Of a stretch of 64,000 bases of DNA, positions 1 to 13,028 are shown in pieces (position 1 is the stretch's first letter; the number at the start of each line of letters is the position of its first letter). The DNA comes from Scalesia atractyloides (lineage: Eukaryota; Streptophyta; Magnoliopsida; Asterales; Asteraceae): NCBI GenBank assembly GCA_947069175.1, contig CAMTDV010000030.1:99410411-99474410 (forward strand). The letters run 5' to 3'. Made by a program: the position numbers and the translations under genes. The notes beneath the pieces were generated by a model, which saw only the letters and a program-made list of their open reading frames with translations, was not told where the DNA came from and did no database searches.

Positions 1-2200
1 TAAACCACAGGAACTGAATTTGTACTTTAATCTTAAAACAAAGATGTTAAATAAAAACAATCAAAAAATTAGTTGTAATTGGCTTATGTTAAACCTAATT
101 TAGTAGCACCGTTAGTAAAATCATTCATATATTCATAATCTTGAACCTGAATTTTATTTTTAATAGCAATATAAAAGGTGCAAGTCTGTAAAAACACTAA
201 ACTTTCGACTCCAATTATTAGTAAAATAAATGTAGAAAATCTTCTATAATCTATGTTTTTCAAAAAATAGTTAATAGTTGAAAGATATTTATTGTTATTC
301 TGGATTGAATAACAAAATAAAAGCAACATATTTTGTTAAATAAAAAATAACTTTAGAAAAATAGAATTAACTGACTAGTAAAAAACAATTAAACCTGATA
401 AATAGTAATTAATCAAACTTATCAACATGTGGCATATTAAGAGATAAACACATTTAATCTTTGACTCTTGTAAAAATATATATAAAAAATATTCAAAGAA
501 TGTTATTAGTAAAATAAGTTAGATAATCTTCTATAATCATTTTTTTTTCAAAAATTAGTTAATCGTTGAAATATATTTAATGTTAATCTGAATTGTATAA
601 CAATATAAACGCAATATCTTTGGTTAAATAAAAACAACTTCAGAAAAATAGAACCATCCGACCATTGAAACAAAAACAACTAAAACTAATAAACACTAAT
701 TAATCAAACTTATCGACGTGTAGCAAATTAAAAGATAAACAAAGTTAAATTTTTGAGTCCGGTAAAAAAACCTAAATGTAAGGAAATATATTATAAAAAT
801 ACTAAATTGATATTTAATATTATATTTCCTAAATAAGTTATTTGATAATAATTTTTTTCTAAACAAGGATTTGGACGGAAAATTTTTGTAAGGTGAAACA
901 TGATGTTAATACGGGTTCAAATTTATAATCATATATTAGATAGTAGATAGAAGTTGAAGTAAATGGATATTAAAAATATGGAATGTGAATAGTATATTAT
1001 AGGTGTGTGTGTATATATATATATATATAGATAACCAGTAGAATTTCTCCGTGACGGTCGATTTGTATAGCTTCGCTTCTTACAATATCGGAACTTGTTA
1101 TAGCAGTTCAAAGAAATAAACCCATAATTATAATATTTTTAGATCAAAAGAAATAATTCTTTTTTTCTTTTTGAAATGGAATTAGATTTGATAATTAATT
1201 TAAGTAGAAATGTAAATTCATAAACCGTAATACGTTTTATATCACAAATAAATTATATATTGTTAAGACTATAAATATTAGTCTTGGTTTATTATTAAAA
1301 AAAATAAATTATAAAAGGAAGATAACAAATACCATACAAAAAATGCAAACGTTGGTTCTGATAATAATACCGAAGTTGTTTAGGTGGTATTTATTCCGTT
1401 TGTTTCGTTACCAGTACAACACTTGCAACCAGTATATCTTAAAACACAAAAAATACACTATTTTGAATACAACCCGATTCGTTACATTACCAGTACTCGA
1501 TATTGTTTACGATACATCTTTTATCTATATGATGTAACCCACAATAAGTCGTGTGTTACATCGATAGAAAAAACCATAAATAACAAACACCGACAACAAT
1601 TCTGATAATATCGATAACAATACTGATGTTTGGGTTACATGATGGATTAGGAAAGAAATTATATACTAAGATTAGACAACTCTATAACTCACGTGTAATC
1701 TCGTTTTGTTTTTAATCCTATTATGTCTTACTCATTTATTACTAGGCTCGCTTTCTAACCGAGTCAAGCCACTTTTTAATTTCAAAACGATCCATATCAA
1801 TCGAGCTTTTTTCGAGCGAGCTTCAAACGATGTCCGAGTCACTAGCTTTTTGGATAACCCTAAAAACATGTGTTAATATCCTTTTAGGCATACTACGACT
1901 CTTTTTCGGTAACACCGTATACCGACTGAATTCCCGCCGCTAAGGGGGGCTTAGCACCCACCGATTTTCCGTCGGGGAGCCCCTACCTGACCGACAACAC
2001 CACCGCCGGTCACTTGGGTAGGGGTAATCAGTAAGCACCACTGTGTTGTAGTTGCCGGTTGGTATGTGTGTTTAGGTAAGAGAGAGTAGGTGATGATTGT
2101 GTATGTGTGTGTGTCGTCGTCAGTAACCGGCACCCATAACAGGGATTTCGGGTTGGGGTGAGTGGTCTAGTTGTCACATTTACATTGGCTGGATTTTGGG
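1..2200. other. AT-rich intergenic region, no gene seen
   Basis: No open frame here looks like a real protein; the short frames are low-complexity. The visible structure is an imperfect tandem duplication (about 216-480 and 502-770, listed separately), a short TA run near 1011-1029, and a more GC-rich stretch about 1930-2200 with a GTGT run. The latter may be distal promoter of the rpl35 gene downstream, but no element can be named with confidence. Confidence 0.6.
216..770. repeat. Imperfect tandem duplication, ~286-bp period
   Basis: The segment from about 216 to 480 is repeated from about 502 to 770: blocks such as TTATTAGTAAAATAA, CTTCTATAATC and TTAATCAAACTTATC recur in the same order. 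The copies differ by many substitutions and small indels, so the duplication is old. No coding potential or terminal repeats were seen. Confidence 0.7.
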
Positions 2201-2505
2201 TATCACCGGGTGATAACCCGTCCCTCTAACGCGGATGAATCCCACTAGTGTAAATTAGAAATCTCGGACAAATGACCAAAAAAGTCAAAGGGTAAAATAG
2301 TCTTTTACCAAACTTCATTTCCAAGTGTTTGGTTACACAACTAACTCTACTCTAACTCAATACAACCCTATCACCCAAACCTTGTTTGGTAAATAGAAAC
2401 AAAATCCTGTTACATCATCACACAACATTCAAACCCCAAATCCCATTATCCACAACAGGAGATAAGCAAATAACCAACCCACACAGCTCCATCAATACAA
2501 CAACA

Positions 2506-4302
2506 ATGGCGTCTTCAACCTTTTTCACATGCACATCACTCATAACTCCAATCAAACCCCTTCAAACAACCCCATCTTCTCACACCACCGTTTGTCTCGC
2601 ACAATTTGCAAAGAAATCAACACCATTGAACCTCTCATCATCACACAGTATCTCTGTTTTCGCTCCACTTGTGCCAAACAGAGCCCCAGTTGTATCTTCC
2701 CCTAATGGAAAGCCCCAATCCCTCACAATTGTAGCTGCAAAAGGGTATAAGATGAAAACCCATAAGGTGATTTTGGTTTTTGTGGCTAATTTTTTTCTTA
2801 TTTTATGTCATTTGGATTTTTGGGAATGTGTGGGTTTTTAGTTTCTTGAAATAAAGTGCAAGTCTTTAATCAAATTTAATTTTTTTATTTCTGTTTAGCT
2901 TCTTGCATCAAATTTTATTTAGTTTTATGTGAAATGTCATTTGGTGATTAGATTTTTTTTGTAATTTTGTTGGGTTTTTTTTAATGGATTTGGGTATGTG
3001 GGGTTTGTGGGTTTTTAGTTTCTTGGAATAAGGTTCAAGTCTTTAAGCAAATTACCACTTTGATTTTTTTTTTCATTCTTATTTTTTGGTTTTTGTATAA
3101 GTTCTTGAATCAAGTTTTATTTAGTTATATGTGAAATGTCTTTGGTGGTTAGAATTTTTGGTTAATTTGTTGGGGTTTGTGGGTTTATAGTTTCTTGAAA
3201 TAAAGTTCAAGTCTTTAATCAAATTGATGTTGAAATTTGCATTTTTAAGGCTTCAGCAAAGAGGTTTAGGGTGACAGGATCAGGGAAGATTGTAAGGAGG
3301 AGAGCTGGGAAGCAGCATTTGCTTAGAAAGAAGAATGCTAAGAGGAGAAACCGTCTCTCGAAAACGGTTAGTGTTTGAATCTATCATGTGTTTCTTGCAT
3401 TTTAGGCATACTTTCAAGGTCCCTTTGCTAAGACTGTGTGTAGTGGAATCGCGCCCATTGCTATGTCAGCCCATAGGGGTGTTAAAGGCTAAGGTGTGAG
3501 TGTGGCAATGGTCGTGAGTCTGGAACATAGTTGTCAATAGCGAGCGTAGCGATCGCTATAGCACGCTACGTAGCGTATAGGTTTAGGCTCGCCATTAGGG
3601 TTGTAGCAATAATAACGACAATTTTTTCTAATATAAATAGCAACAGAATATAGCTATAACATAGCCGGAGTTAGGTTTTTGTTAAATATACATGTAAAAT
3701 AGCATATATACCAGGGTATTTTGATATAATATACATATAATTTTTTTTCTAGTGTATTGCTATTTATAAAATAGCCGCCCGCTATTTATCGCTATTCGCT
3801 ATGTTACATATAGGTACCTTATCGCTATTTGTCGCTATTCGCCATTAACAACTATGGTCTGGAATATGTGGAAATGCGTGTGAAATTAAAGTTTGGGCCA
3901 ATGAAAATAAAACACGTGTCATTTGCAATGCCCCGTAACACATAGTCTAATAATTCGTTGCATTGCGTATAGTGCAAGAAGTCGTTAAATGAAACGAATA
4001 TATTTGTTTGGATGCCCTTATTGCAAGATTTATTTCTTTTGGCATACTTATAAGCTTAAACTACATTGTCTATTGTCAGTATTGTAAAGACGTTGTGATA
4101 TTGATTTGGGTTCACAAAGGGGTTGCATTAGTTAAATTTCGAACTTGAACAAAAAAAACAAAAAAACTGTAAACAATGAGTACAATATGTCATGCATTTT
4201 TAACGTCACTCGATTATTTCAAGACAGGTCCAAGTTGATCGTAGTGACTACGACAATGTCATTGGCGCCTTGCCATATCTGAAGGTTAATCGGGCCAATT
4301 AG
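2506..4302 (+). CDS. PRPL35: Plastid 50S ribosomal protein L35 (bL35c), nuclear-encoded
   Basis: Component of the chloroplast 50S subunit, made in the cytosol and imported. Coding exons are 2506-2766, 3250-3366 and 4228-4302 (150 aa), all with GT..AG introns in phase 0. Residues 1 to about 80 are a Ser/Thr-rich transit peptide beginning MASSTFFTCTSL. The mature part is classic L35: KMKTHK at the exon 1/2 junction, then KRFRVTGSGKIVRRRAGK, LLRKKNAKRRNRLSKT and a short C-terminal tail ending in VNRAN. Length fits plant L35 (about 145-150 aa). An in-frame ATG exists at 2386, but 2506 is preferred because a transit peptide begins exactly there. Intron 2 contains a hAT-like MITE at 3526-3856. A broken partial copy lies near 10423. 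Confidence 0.95.
3526..3856. mobile_element. hAT-like MITE, CATAGTTGTCAATAGCG family, copy 1
   Basis: A 331-bp element in rpl35 intron 2. Its ends are imperfect inverted repeats (CATAGTTGTCAATAGCG / CGCCATTAACAACTATG), and it is flanked by an exact 8-bp direct repeat GTCTGGAA (3518-3525 and 3857-3864). The interior is rich in the words AATAGCG and CGCTATT. It has no coding capacity. The 8-bp duplication suggests mobilisation by a hAT transposase. Two relatives sit in ASG1 introns in the opposite orientation. Confidence 0.85.
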
Positions 4303-6069
4303 CCTGTTACATTTCATGAAGACCGAAACGGGTTGCAGATTCTAGCAGAGTTGATAGCTTTGTGATTGTTAACTTGTTACTCTTATCATCTTGTTGTATT
4401 TATGGTTTGAGTTGCTGGTCCTTTTTTTAACTTTTTTGCATTCATGTAATTTATAGTCACTGCAAAAAAAACTAACCGTCGTTTGGTTTGCGGATTTTTC
4501 TTATATAGTCAGTCACTTCATAAACCGGTTCCAGACCCAAACCCGTTTCACAAGAACTGGGTTCGACTTTTGTTGACCGAACCGCAACCGGTGTCAAAGC
4601 GAACGGGTCTGCTAAAACTTTATACGTTTCCAAAGACTAATTGAAAATTACTTTCAAATCACCACTAAACAATTTTTCTCTGATAATGGTGGTGCACATC
4701 TAAAACTTATTCCTCATCTAAATTCTTGTGGAATTTCTCATTTCACATCTCAACCACACACAGATGAAGATATATTGGTATTCAGTTTTATTGATTTCAG
4801 TATTCGGTATTTTTGATATCGGTACGGATAAAAATGGTATTTGTACCGAATTTGACTATGAATGAATTTGGTATTGTGTTCTATTTTCGTGTTATGGTAT
4901 TATGGTACTCGTATCGATTTTACATGTATGATACCCGTATTGTATTCATACCGTTTTTACCTTATTTGTACTCGTACCAAATTTACCTATTTAGTGTACG
5001 AGTGCTTAAAAGATAGAAAAAAAAAAACAAAATGCTACCAAATCGGGTATTGTGTTGAAATATCAATGCCAAAACTTGTTACTTGTACCCGTACCATAAT
5101 ATTCGGTAGGGTATTTGGTATCCAGTTTTGTTCATATTCGGTACCACTATGGGTACGGGTACGAGTATTGTACCGATCTCACCCTTGTTTCTCCTTCTTC
5201 AGCTCAAAAGGTTGTAGGTTGCAAATGGGTTTATCGCATTAAATTAGGGATGACAATGGTCGGGTATGGCTAATCCTAGTTCCATGCCTTGTAAAATCTT
5301 GTCCCATATCCGACCCATTACCCGTCGGGTATTGATATACCGGTTAGTGTCTTACAAATGACTTTTGGACTTTTCTTTATGCTTTAACGTTTATAAAATC
5401 TATACAATAATTAAACTATGATAAACAATATACATATTATCGTCACCATAGAAACATCTAAATTTTTTGAAATTTTTAAAAATTCAATATATTATGATAT
5501 TAATCTCAATATATAATTTTGTCAATATATTATGATATTAATCTCAATATATAATTTTGTGTTTCGTTACATATAAAATATAAGGCAACTACCGATTTTA
5601 CCGATTTAGAAGCAAGCAGATACAATTATTCTTTTTATAATCTTTCTACCTGAATATTTAGGGGGGAAATGACGAAAATGAACATTGACCAAACCTATTT
5701 CACCAAAATAAACATTTGAAGTGTCTAAATTTAGGGAACACGAAAATCCATTCACTTTAGTAGTGACACTTTGTCCAAAACATCTAAAAAATAGACTCCT
5801 AAATCACCTTGATATCCAACAAGAAACAGGCACATGCTTGAAGAGTCTAGATAGACTCTATATCTGTTTATGAGTCTAAATTTAGACTCTACAAATTATA
5901 GCAGATAAAGTTTAGGCAAATGCCCGAACAATGGAATTTCAAGTGATTACAAGATCAACTAAGTGTGGAAATTGGAAAGGTTACAACAACCCACCTTCCC
6001 CTCCAAAGCGCACATGTCATCTGGTGGTGAAATCTGGATTCCGGACCTGGTCGGAATTTAAGCGATGCG
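4303..6069. other. Intergenic spacer, repeat debris
   Basis: No gene seen. About 4750-5190 is a degenerate stretch rich in GGTACCGAAT/GGTATT words, resembling the element at 24305-24605 but without clear ends. At 5250-5345 there is a GGGTA/CGGGT-rich scrap. A short exact tandem duplication lies at 5487-5561. Confidence 0.5.
5487..5561. repeat. Tandem duplication, ~37-bp unit, two copies
   Basis: A unit starting AATATATTATGATATTAATC occurs twice head to tail with essentially no differences. The near identity suggests a recent slippage event in AT-rich DNA. Confidence 0.85.
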
Positions 6070-7785
6070 GATGCTCTTATTGTAAGGTTTCTTATTTTGG
6101 CATCTTTATAAGCTAAAGTTACTTATTTGCCTACTGCCATCACTATAAAGAAGTGATGATACTTATCCCGGCCTAAGAGACACGCCTAAGGCTTGAGGCG
6201 CCAATGAAAACGCATCATGGATAAAAAGGCGCACCACATGTAGTTATGGGTCAAAGTTGGTAAAATTTGGGCGTATATGTAAGAAAACAACTTGAGGGAT
6301 GGAGAATTCATGAAAGTCTTACTTGATAAATAGGTTTATATGCAATACAAACAAGAGATATGTCACTTCTGGTTGTAATAAAAGCTTATTTTGTTGTACA
6401 CATACCTCGCCTCTCATACATAATGGCGTGACGTGAGCGCCTTGAGCCCACACTTTTTTAAACGAAGAAATGATTTGGGTTTACAAAAGTGCCACATTTG
6501 TTCATGTCATTTAAAAGGGTGTTTTAAGAGGTTTGATTGGTAGTTAGATGCTTCCTTAAGCCATATGCCCGTCAAACGATGCAAAATTTTGTTTGTTTTA
6601 GGGTAAAGTATGCTTCTTACTTTCTTAGCTATGGCAAAAGGGAAAGCTAACTAGGACTTATATGGCTTATTTTTGGGCTACTGGAACTAAAAGATTGAAA
6701 ATTTTAAAATCTAATAAGGATAAGAAAGAAAAATCAAAATGAAACAGGATATGAAGTTGTCTGACTTTGATGTAGTGTAAATAAGAAGAAAAAACATGAA
6801 TCTAAAAAAGGAGTAAAAATATGTTATAGCTTTGATTTTAGGGTTTTTAATCAAAACGACGTAGTTTTGAAGGGTTTCACATCTAAGCTTAGATGTGAGA
6901 CAGCCCCATATTCACTTTCCCTGTATATTAAACATCATATGCATGAATAATGGAAAGACGGGTAAGGTCACATACTCAGTGGTGGGAACTTGAACATAAA
7001 TTTGGGGTGTCGAAAATATATGTTTAATTAGGGCTTTTGGATCAAATAGGACCTAACCAAATAAAGATGACATGATTCAAACGTAATGGGCTAAACTTAC
7101 ATTACTAAGCCTAAAAATAGGGGGTCTGAGCCCCTTCTGGCCCTGAGTAATTTCCGCCCATGCATTGTCACACCCTCACCGTATACGTAATCCATGATGT
7201 TGACTTATTGTTTTTTTTAGTTGTTTGGGAATCTTAGCGGAAAATAAGTTGAAAGTGGTCGATAAAAATTCTTTAGTTGATAGCGTTGTTAACCAGTTAA
7301 AGTTAAGATTATTTAAATCTAACATCCATAATAAAATTAGCTATTATATGTTCATCATCATGACTTTTTTATTTGTAAAAACAAAGTCATCCGTGGTTGG
7401 TTGTATAAAGGAACATACCCTATAAATATGGTAAAATATATTTAGTAAAATTAAATTCTAGTAATCAATACCAATATTTAACTATTTTCACCAACTAAAA
7501 GTTGACATATCCTTTTAATTTGTGTTCATGAGTCATTGTTTAAATTATAAATTACTGTCCATAATGTGATTGTGATAAATGATAACCACTAATATAAAAA
7601 TCAGTATATGAGTTAAAGAAACACTAATTTAACTCGTATAAAAGAATAATAAAAGTATACATATTTTTTATTTATGTCATTGTTATCTTTTTAATTAAAT
7701 AAATATTGTAACCAATTCTTTATAAAATAAAAAACGATATGCCAGTCGTTTTATAAAAGTTAATGATTGAAGAGAAGATAACTTA

Positions 7786-8505
7786 TATACACAAGGAATA
7801 ATGGATTTTAATAACCCCAACTATTAACTGTTGGCCGGTAACAATCCTAACTTCAAAAATATTCACGGGGTCCCACATTTTCACATATCGTAAACCAATG
7901 GCCAGAGCCGTTCAAACTTTTTTGGAGGCCCTAAGCGAACTAAAAAGTCGGGGCCCTGTTGAATTGGTATAAAGAAAATCATCAATTGAGATTAAGATTT
8001 GAGACATGGATAACCACAGAGATGATTTTTCTTAAAGTCGGCCCTTATTTCGCCCAATCCGCAATCAATTTCACATTGATTGCTCAAAAAGCCACAAGTA
8101 ATGAGGGTTGATGTGTTGCGACGCTGCTTTTGGACTCTAAAATGAAGCGTGCATGGACAATGTGGACTCCTAGAGTAAAATCCTAAATCATGGGCCTAAA
8201 AACGTTGTTTAAATGGGCCAAAAACAAGTATAATATATGAAAAGAAAAAATCCGAGGCCCTTATTTTTTGGTGACCCTAGGCCTTAGCCTAGGTCAATAA
8301 GCCTAAAGGGCCGCCCTTGCCAATGGACTTTTGCTAACAAAAAAGAAACATGGGACAAAAAGAAATTAATGGTCTGTTAATAAACGTCTATCGGTTTACA
8401 ATATGCGAAAAGGTGGAACTACCAATAGTTATTTTTTAAGTTATGACTGTTACCGACCAACGGCTAATAGTTAGGATTATTAAAATCCATTATTCCTATA
8501 CACAA
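7786..8505. mobile_element. Mutator-like MITE with ~100-bp inverted repeats
   Basis: Element 7795-8496 (702 bp). Left terminal repeat 7795-7896 and right 8393-8496 are reverse complements over about 100 bp with scattered mismatches, beginning GGAATAATGGATTTTAATAA. It is flanked by an exact 9-bp direct repeat TATACACAA (7786-7794 and 8497-8505). Long inverted repeats plus a 9-bp duplication are the signature of Mutator-like elements. The duplicated segment B has the corresponding uninterrupted site near 12245-12265, confirming the insertion. No transposase frame is present, so it is non-autonomous. Confidence 0.9.
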
Positions 8506-8582
8506 AATTATATCTACTCTAAACACAAGGGCAATTTCTCATTCCATCATACAACCTCGCATTTAGATAAAAAAAATAGTGG

Positions 8583-9050
8583 GTGAAACCCACGCTTTTA
8601 ACGGGATGTTAAAATTTGTAAGGCTCGGTTTCGACGAGTAAAAAATTATTTATAATAGTTTTATTAATTATTACACATAAGGTGCAAGATATAACCCATA
8701 AAACAGAGTTGTGTTTTTCCATGGATCGAAAACCATCTAAACAAATATCAATATCAATTCCCATGACACTAATGTCTGTACCGATGTTCGATTAGTACCG
8801 GCTCATTCATCATTGTATCGCTATTTCGAATAATCTCAGTTTTCAATAAAATGTATATAGGAATTTCGAGTAAAAAAAGTTAAACGCGTAGCGATGGGGA
8901 TCCTAGAATCTGTAAGGCTCTGTTTCGACGACTAAAAGTTTTTATTACAAATAGTTTTAATTATACAAAAGTTGTATGATATAACCCAAAAAGGAAAGTC
9001 TTGTTTTACAGCGATCGACAAACATAAAAACGAATGCAGATACCTGTTGT
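8583..9050. repeat. Dimeric ~300-bp repeat (also in copy B, ~12330-12790)
   Basis: Two related blocks occur head to tail, each opening with GGGAT..., then TGTAAGGCTC(G/T)GTTTCGACGA, then GATATAACCCA and GATCGA(A/C)AA. The same dimer is found in the second segmental copy. Beside the dimer in copy B (12313-12330) the minus strand reads GGGTTTCGCCCACTAG followed by T. That resembles a Helitron 3' end, so the dimer may be the body of an old minus-strand Helitron. This last point is inference. Confidence 0.5.
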
Positions 9051-9157
9051 TTAGTTATCTTAAAAGAAACTAGTTATAAGCAAAAGATAACTGGATTAAA
9101 TCGTATTTATAGACGAAACTATTAGGTTAAAGGAGTATTTTATAGTATAAAGGTTAA

Positions 9158-9223
<66 letters not shown>

Positions 9224-9237
9224 TAATAATAATAATA
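9158..9237. repeat. (TAA)n microsatellite
   Basis: About 80 bp of almost pure TAA repeat with one interruption. It lies at the site where segment B has the Helitron 13029-13898. Confidence 0.95.
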
Positions 9238-9319
9238 GTGTTATTATATACAAAATGTATAGTAACGGGTTAAGTGACTAGATCCTATGTCACACACGTA
9301 CACGACGCTTGTTTTCCCT

Positions 9320-9460
9320 CCTAATATATCCTGAACTGTCTTTGATGTAACAAGCTTTGTGATACATTCTCAACCATCTTCAATATATCCTGAACCGTCT
9401 TTGATGTAACAAGCTTAGTAATACATCCTGAACGATATTCGGTGTAACAAGCTCTAAAAT
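9320..9460. repeat. ~65-bp tandem repeat, about 2.5 copies
   Basis: The unit contains TATCCTGAAC(T/C)GTCTTTG followed by ATGTAACAAGCT and recurs with few changes, the last copy partial. It lies just past the right end of segmental copy A. No coding potential. Confidence 0.75.
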
Positions 9461-10280
9461 TTAAGTAGGTTTTCCACAGCCAATGGGAGAGGGTTTGCAT
9501 GGTGCTTCACAATCGATGGATAAAAGCATACATGTGTCTAACGACAAGAGGAGCTTGTGGGTGGTTTTGATCATGGTGATATAGGTCGTAGAACATACGT
9601 GTCTTCAAGAACGAGCACCAATATTTGGAAACACTATTAAATTGATTGTTGTTACACTTAGTAATACACATTACTAATTGTAAGGGATTGATATGTTTCA
9701 AAACCAGCCATTGATTTAAAATTTAGATGGGTGAGATATGTCTTACAGTTTTTACACTTATAACAGTTTGTACAGGATCTTAACTCTTTGCTATGGTATC
9801 CCCTTATCTTTTTATAAAAATTGATGGTTGATGTGGATATATTTAAAGATACATACATGCCAGAATTGGAATTTCAGGGAAAAAAGAACGAAAAAGGAAA
9901 ACAGGCATGAATGAAAGAATTTTCCATCACTCGAAAACTAATTGACCTGTAAGCAACAAAGTAAGGGACTAAGATTATACAACGGACCAAGATTATATAG
10001 TGCTGGTCAAGCGGAATCGAAGGGTTGGTTGAAAGGTAAGGATAGCGTGATTAGCCGATTGGTTGGAAGGTAAGGATAGCATGACCTGACTGATTGTAGG
10101 TCGATTATGGACCATAACTACTTGGGTAGGGACCGTTGAACATCATTTTGATGTGATGGGCTCGAGTCCTTTGCATGATATCATGTAAGGTCCTTTGAGC
10201 ATGACCTAAACACGACTAAAATTAGACATACAAACGCAAATTTTAATCATAATTAGGTCATGTGCATAATTTTTTGACTT
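9460..10280. other. Intergenic, no gene recognised
   Basis: Two short minus-strand frames (9507-9701 and 9658-9858) show no recognisable domain; one contains a few cysteines (CTNCYKCKNCK) but no complete metal-binding pattern. About 10010-10080 has a short imperfect duplication (GGTTGG(T/A)(T/A)G(A/G)AAGGTAAGGATAGC). I see nothing else. Confidence 0.4.
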
Positions 10281-10282
10281 TT

Positions 10283-10545
10283 GTTTAACATCTTGCATCA
10301 AATTTATTTATTTTTATGTGAAATGTCATTTGGTGGTTCGTATTTATGTGGGATTTGTGTGTATTTTTTATTTTTTGAAATCAAGTGCAACTGCACCATT
10401 CATCAAATACATGTTAAATTTGCATTTTCTTAGAAAGAAGAATGCTAAGAGGAAAACCCGTCTCTTGGAAACGATTAGTGTTCAAATCTATCATTTGAAA
10501 GATGTGTTTCTTGCATTTTAGGCATAGTTTCGAGACCCATATTGC
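10283..10545 (+). pseudogene. Broken rpl35 fragment (intron 1 / exon 2 / intron 2)
   Basis: Matches rpl35 intron 1 (CATCAAAT..TTATGTGAAATGTCATTTGG), then the end of exon 2 at 10423-10472 (LRKKNAKRKTRL...), then the start of intron 2 (GTGTTTCTTGCATTTTAGGC). The end of intron 1 and first part of exon 2 are missing. In the intact gene the missing 76 bp lie between two GCATTT words (3239-3244 and 3315-3320), so the deletion looks microhomology-mediated. The intron 2 donor reads AT instead of GT. Exons 1 and 3 are absent. It cannot make L35. Confidence 0.85.
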
Positions 10546-13028
10546 TTATTAGTCATTGCACACTTACGCATAGTGCAAGAAGTAAACCGGAATCTATGTT
10601 ATCTCCTTTGTTAAATGAAGAGAATATACCGTCCTGTTTGCAATGCCCCTTATTGCACGATTTATTATTTTGGCATCCTTCTAAGCTAGAGTTACTTTTT
10701 TGCCTATTGTTACCGTTGTAAAGAAGTGGTGATATTGATCTTGGCCTAAAAGGCACGCCTAAGGCTTGAGGCGTTAATGAAAACGCATTAGGGGTAAAAA
10801 GGCGCACCTGTAGTTCTGGGTTATATGTAGCTTGTGGGATGAGGGATGGATAAAGTATGAAAGTTTTACTTGATAAATATGTCTATATGCAAAACAAATA
10901 AGAGATGTGTCACTTCTGATTGTAATAAATGCTTATTTGGTTGTACATAGACCCCATGTCTCATATATAATGGCGTGATGTGAGCACCTTAAGCCCCACG
11001 CTTTTTTAAACCAAGATAATGATTTGGGTTTACAAAGTGGCACATTTGTTCATGTCATTTCAAAGGTGTTTAAGACATTTGATTGGTAGTGAGATGCTTC
11101 ATTAAACTATATGACTGTCATCAAATGATGCAAGATTTTTGTTTGTTTCAGTGTAAAGTATGCTTCTTACTTTCTTAGCTATGGCAAAAGAGAAAGCTAA
11201 CTAGGGCTTGTTGAAATAAGTTTCACTTTAATTTTTTCACACCTGACTGACTTATATGATTGAATTGAGAATATAGCTATGGCATGAATCATGGAATGAC
11301 TGGTAAGGTCACACTCTCAGTGGCGGAACTTGAACATAAATTGGGGGTGCTAAAACTATATGTTTAATTGTGGCTTTTGAATCAGATAGGACCCAATCAA
11401 ATAAAGATGATAGATTCAAAGGTCATGAGCTAAACTTACATTTCTATGTCTAAAAATAGGGGGCCTGAGCCCCTTCTAGCGCTAGTAATTTCCGCTCATG
11501 CATTGTCACACCCTCACCGTATGCGAAATCCACGATGGTGACTTATTGCCTTATTGTTAAATTAGTGTTTAAAAGTTTCAGAGGAAAATAAGTTGGAAGT
11601 GGTTGATGAGAATTTGTTAGTTGATAGTGTTGCTGACAAACAAGTGAAAGCTAAGTTTATTTAAATCTAATAACCCTAATTAATTTAGTTATAATATCTT
11701 CATCATCATATCTTTTTATTTGTAAAAACAAAGTCATCTAGAACACGGTTGGTTGTATAAAGGAACATATCCTATAAATATGGTAAAATATATTTAGTAA
11801 AATTAAATTCTAGTAATCAATACCAGTATTTAAATATATTTTAGTAAAATTAAATTCTAGTAATCAATACCAATATTTAACTATTTTCACCAACTAATAA
11901 GTTCACAAGTCTTTTAATTTGTGTTCATGAGTCATGGTTTATACACTAAATTATAAACTTCACGAGTTATGTTCAAGGTATAATTACTGTCCATAATGTG
12001 ATTGTGATAAATGATAACCACTATATAAAATCAATATAACGTTACAATTGAAGTGAAACAATGACTACAATTATTTTTTAAGTATTGAGTTTAAGAAACA
12101 CTAATTTAACTCGTACAAACTAATAACAAAAGTATACATATTTTTTATTTATGTCATTGTTATCTTTTTAACAAATAAATAGTGTACTAAATCTTTATAA
12201 AATAAGAAACGATATCCCATTCGATTTAATATAAGTTAATGATTGAATAGAAGATATACACACAAAATTATATTTGCCAACACAAGGCCAATTTCGTCAT
12301 TCCATCATACAAACTAGTGGGCGAAACCCATGCGTTTTAGCTAGATGCTAAAATTTGTAAGGCTCGATTTCGACGACTAAAAACATATTTACAATAGTTT
12401 TACTACACAAAAAGTGCAAGATATAACCCATATAACAAAGTTTTTTTTACATGGATCGAAAACCATAAAAACAAATATCAATATCAATTTTGATGACACT
12501 GATGCCACTACTGATGTTCGGTTGGTACCAAGTCGATTCATCACTGTATCACTATTTCGAACACACGTTTTCAATAAAATGTATATAGGAATTTCGAGTA
12601 AAAAGAGTTAAACACGTTGCGATGGGATGTTAAATTTTGTAAGGCTCTGTTTCGACGACTACAAAAAAAGGATTATTTAAAATATTTTCAATTACACAAA
12701 AGTTGTAGGATATAACCCAAAAAAGAAAGCCGTGCTTAACGTCCATCGAAAATCATAAAAACTAATGCAGATATCTATTCTAATAAGATTCATACCAGTG
12801 GCAATCTTGTTTAGTCAGTATCATCTTAGCTCGTCACCAAACCGCTAGTTCAAATACAACTACGTTTTAAATAAAATATATATATATAAGAACATCGAGA
12901 AAAAAATAACGGAGCTTCGTATTTAGTTTTTTTTAACTAGTTATAAGCAAAAGATATAACTTTTAGGTTAAATCATATTTATACATAAACTATTAGGTTA
13001 AAGAGTATTTTAAAGTATATCGGTAAAA

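Larger units (their letters stand above)
6070..9325. repeat. Segmental duplication, copy A
   Basis: Collinear with 10540-14470 (copy B). Shared landmarks in order: TTATTTTGGCATC(T/C)TT; GCACGCCTAAGGCTTGAGGC; an 'AGTGG(C/T)GG' element with ACTTGAACATAAATT (about 7000 and 11325); TCACACCCTCACCGTAT; GTTAATGATTGAA; repeated blocks containing TGTAAGGCTC(G/T); and TATAGTAACGGGT. Copy A carries a Mutator-like MITE that B lacks; B carries a Helitron and a hAT-like element that A lacks. The first part also resembles rpl35 intron 2 (about 3955-4100), so the duplicated unit began inside or beside rpl35. No gene lies in it. Confidence 0.8.

Noticed and set aside
2386..2505. In-frame upstream extension of L35 from the ATG at 2386
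   Set aside because: The residues before 2506 do not look like a transit peptide, whereas a typical one (MASSTFF...) starts at 2506; the upstream part is more likely 5' UTR.
10318..10521. Short frame as a small gene
   Set aside because: It runs through a broken copy of rpl35 exon 2 and its introns; the match is to splicing-dependent DNA, not to an independent protein.
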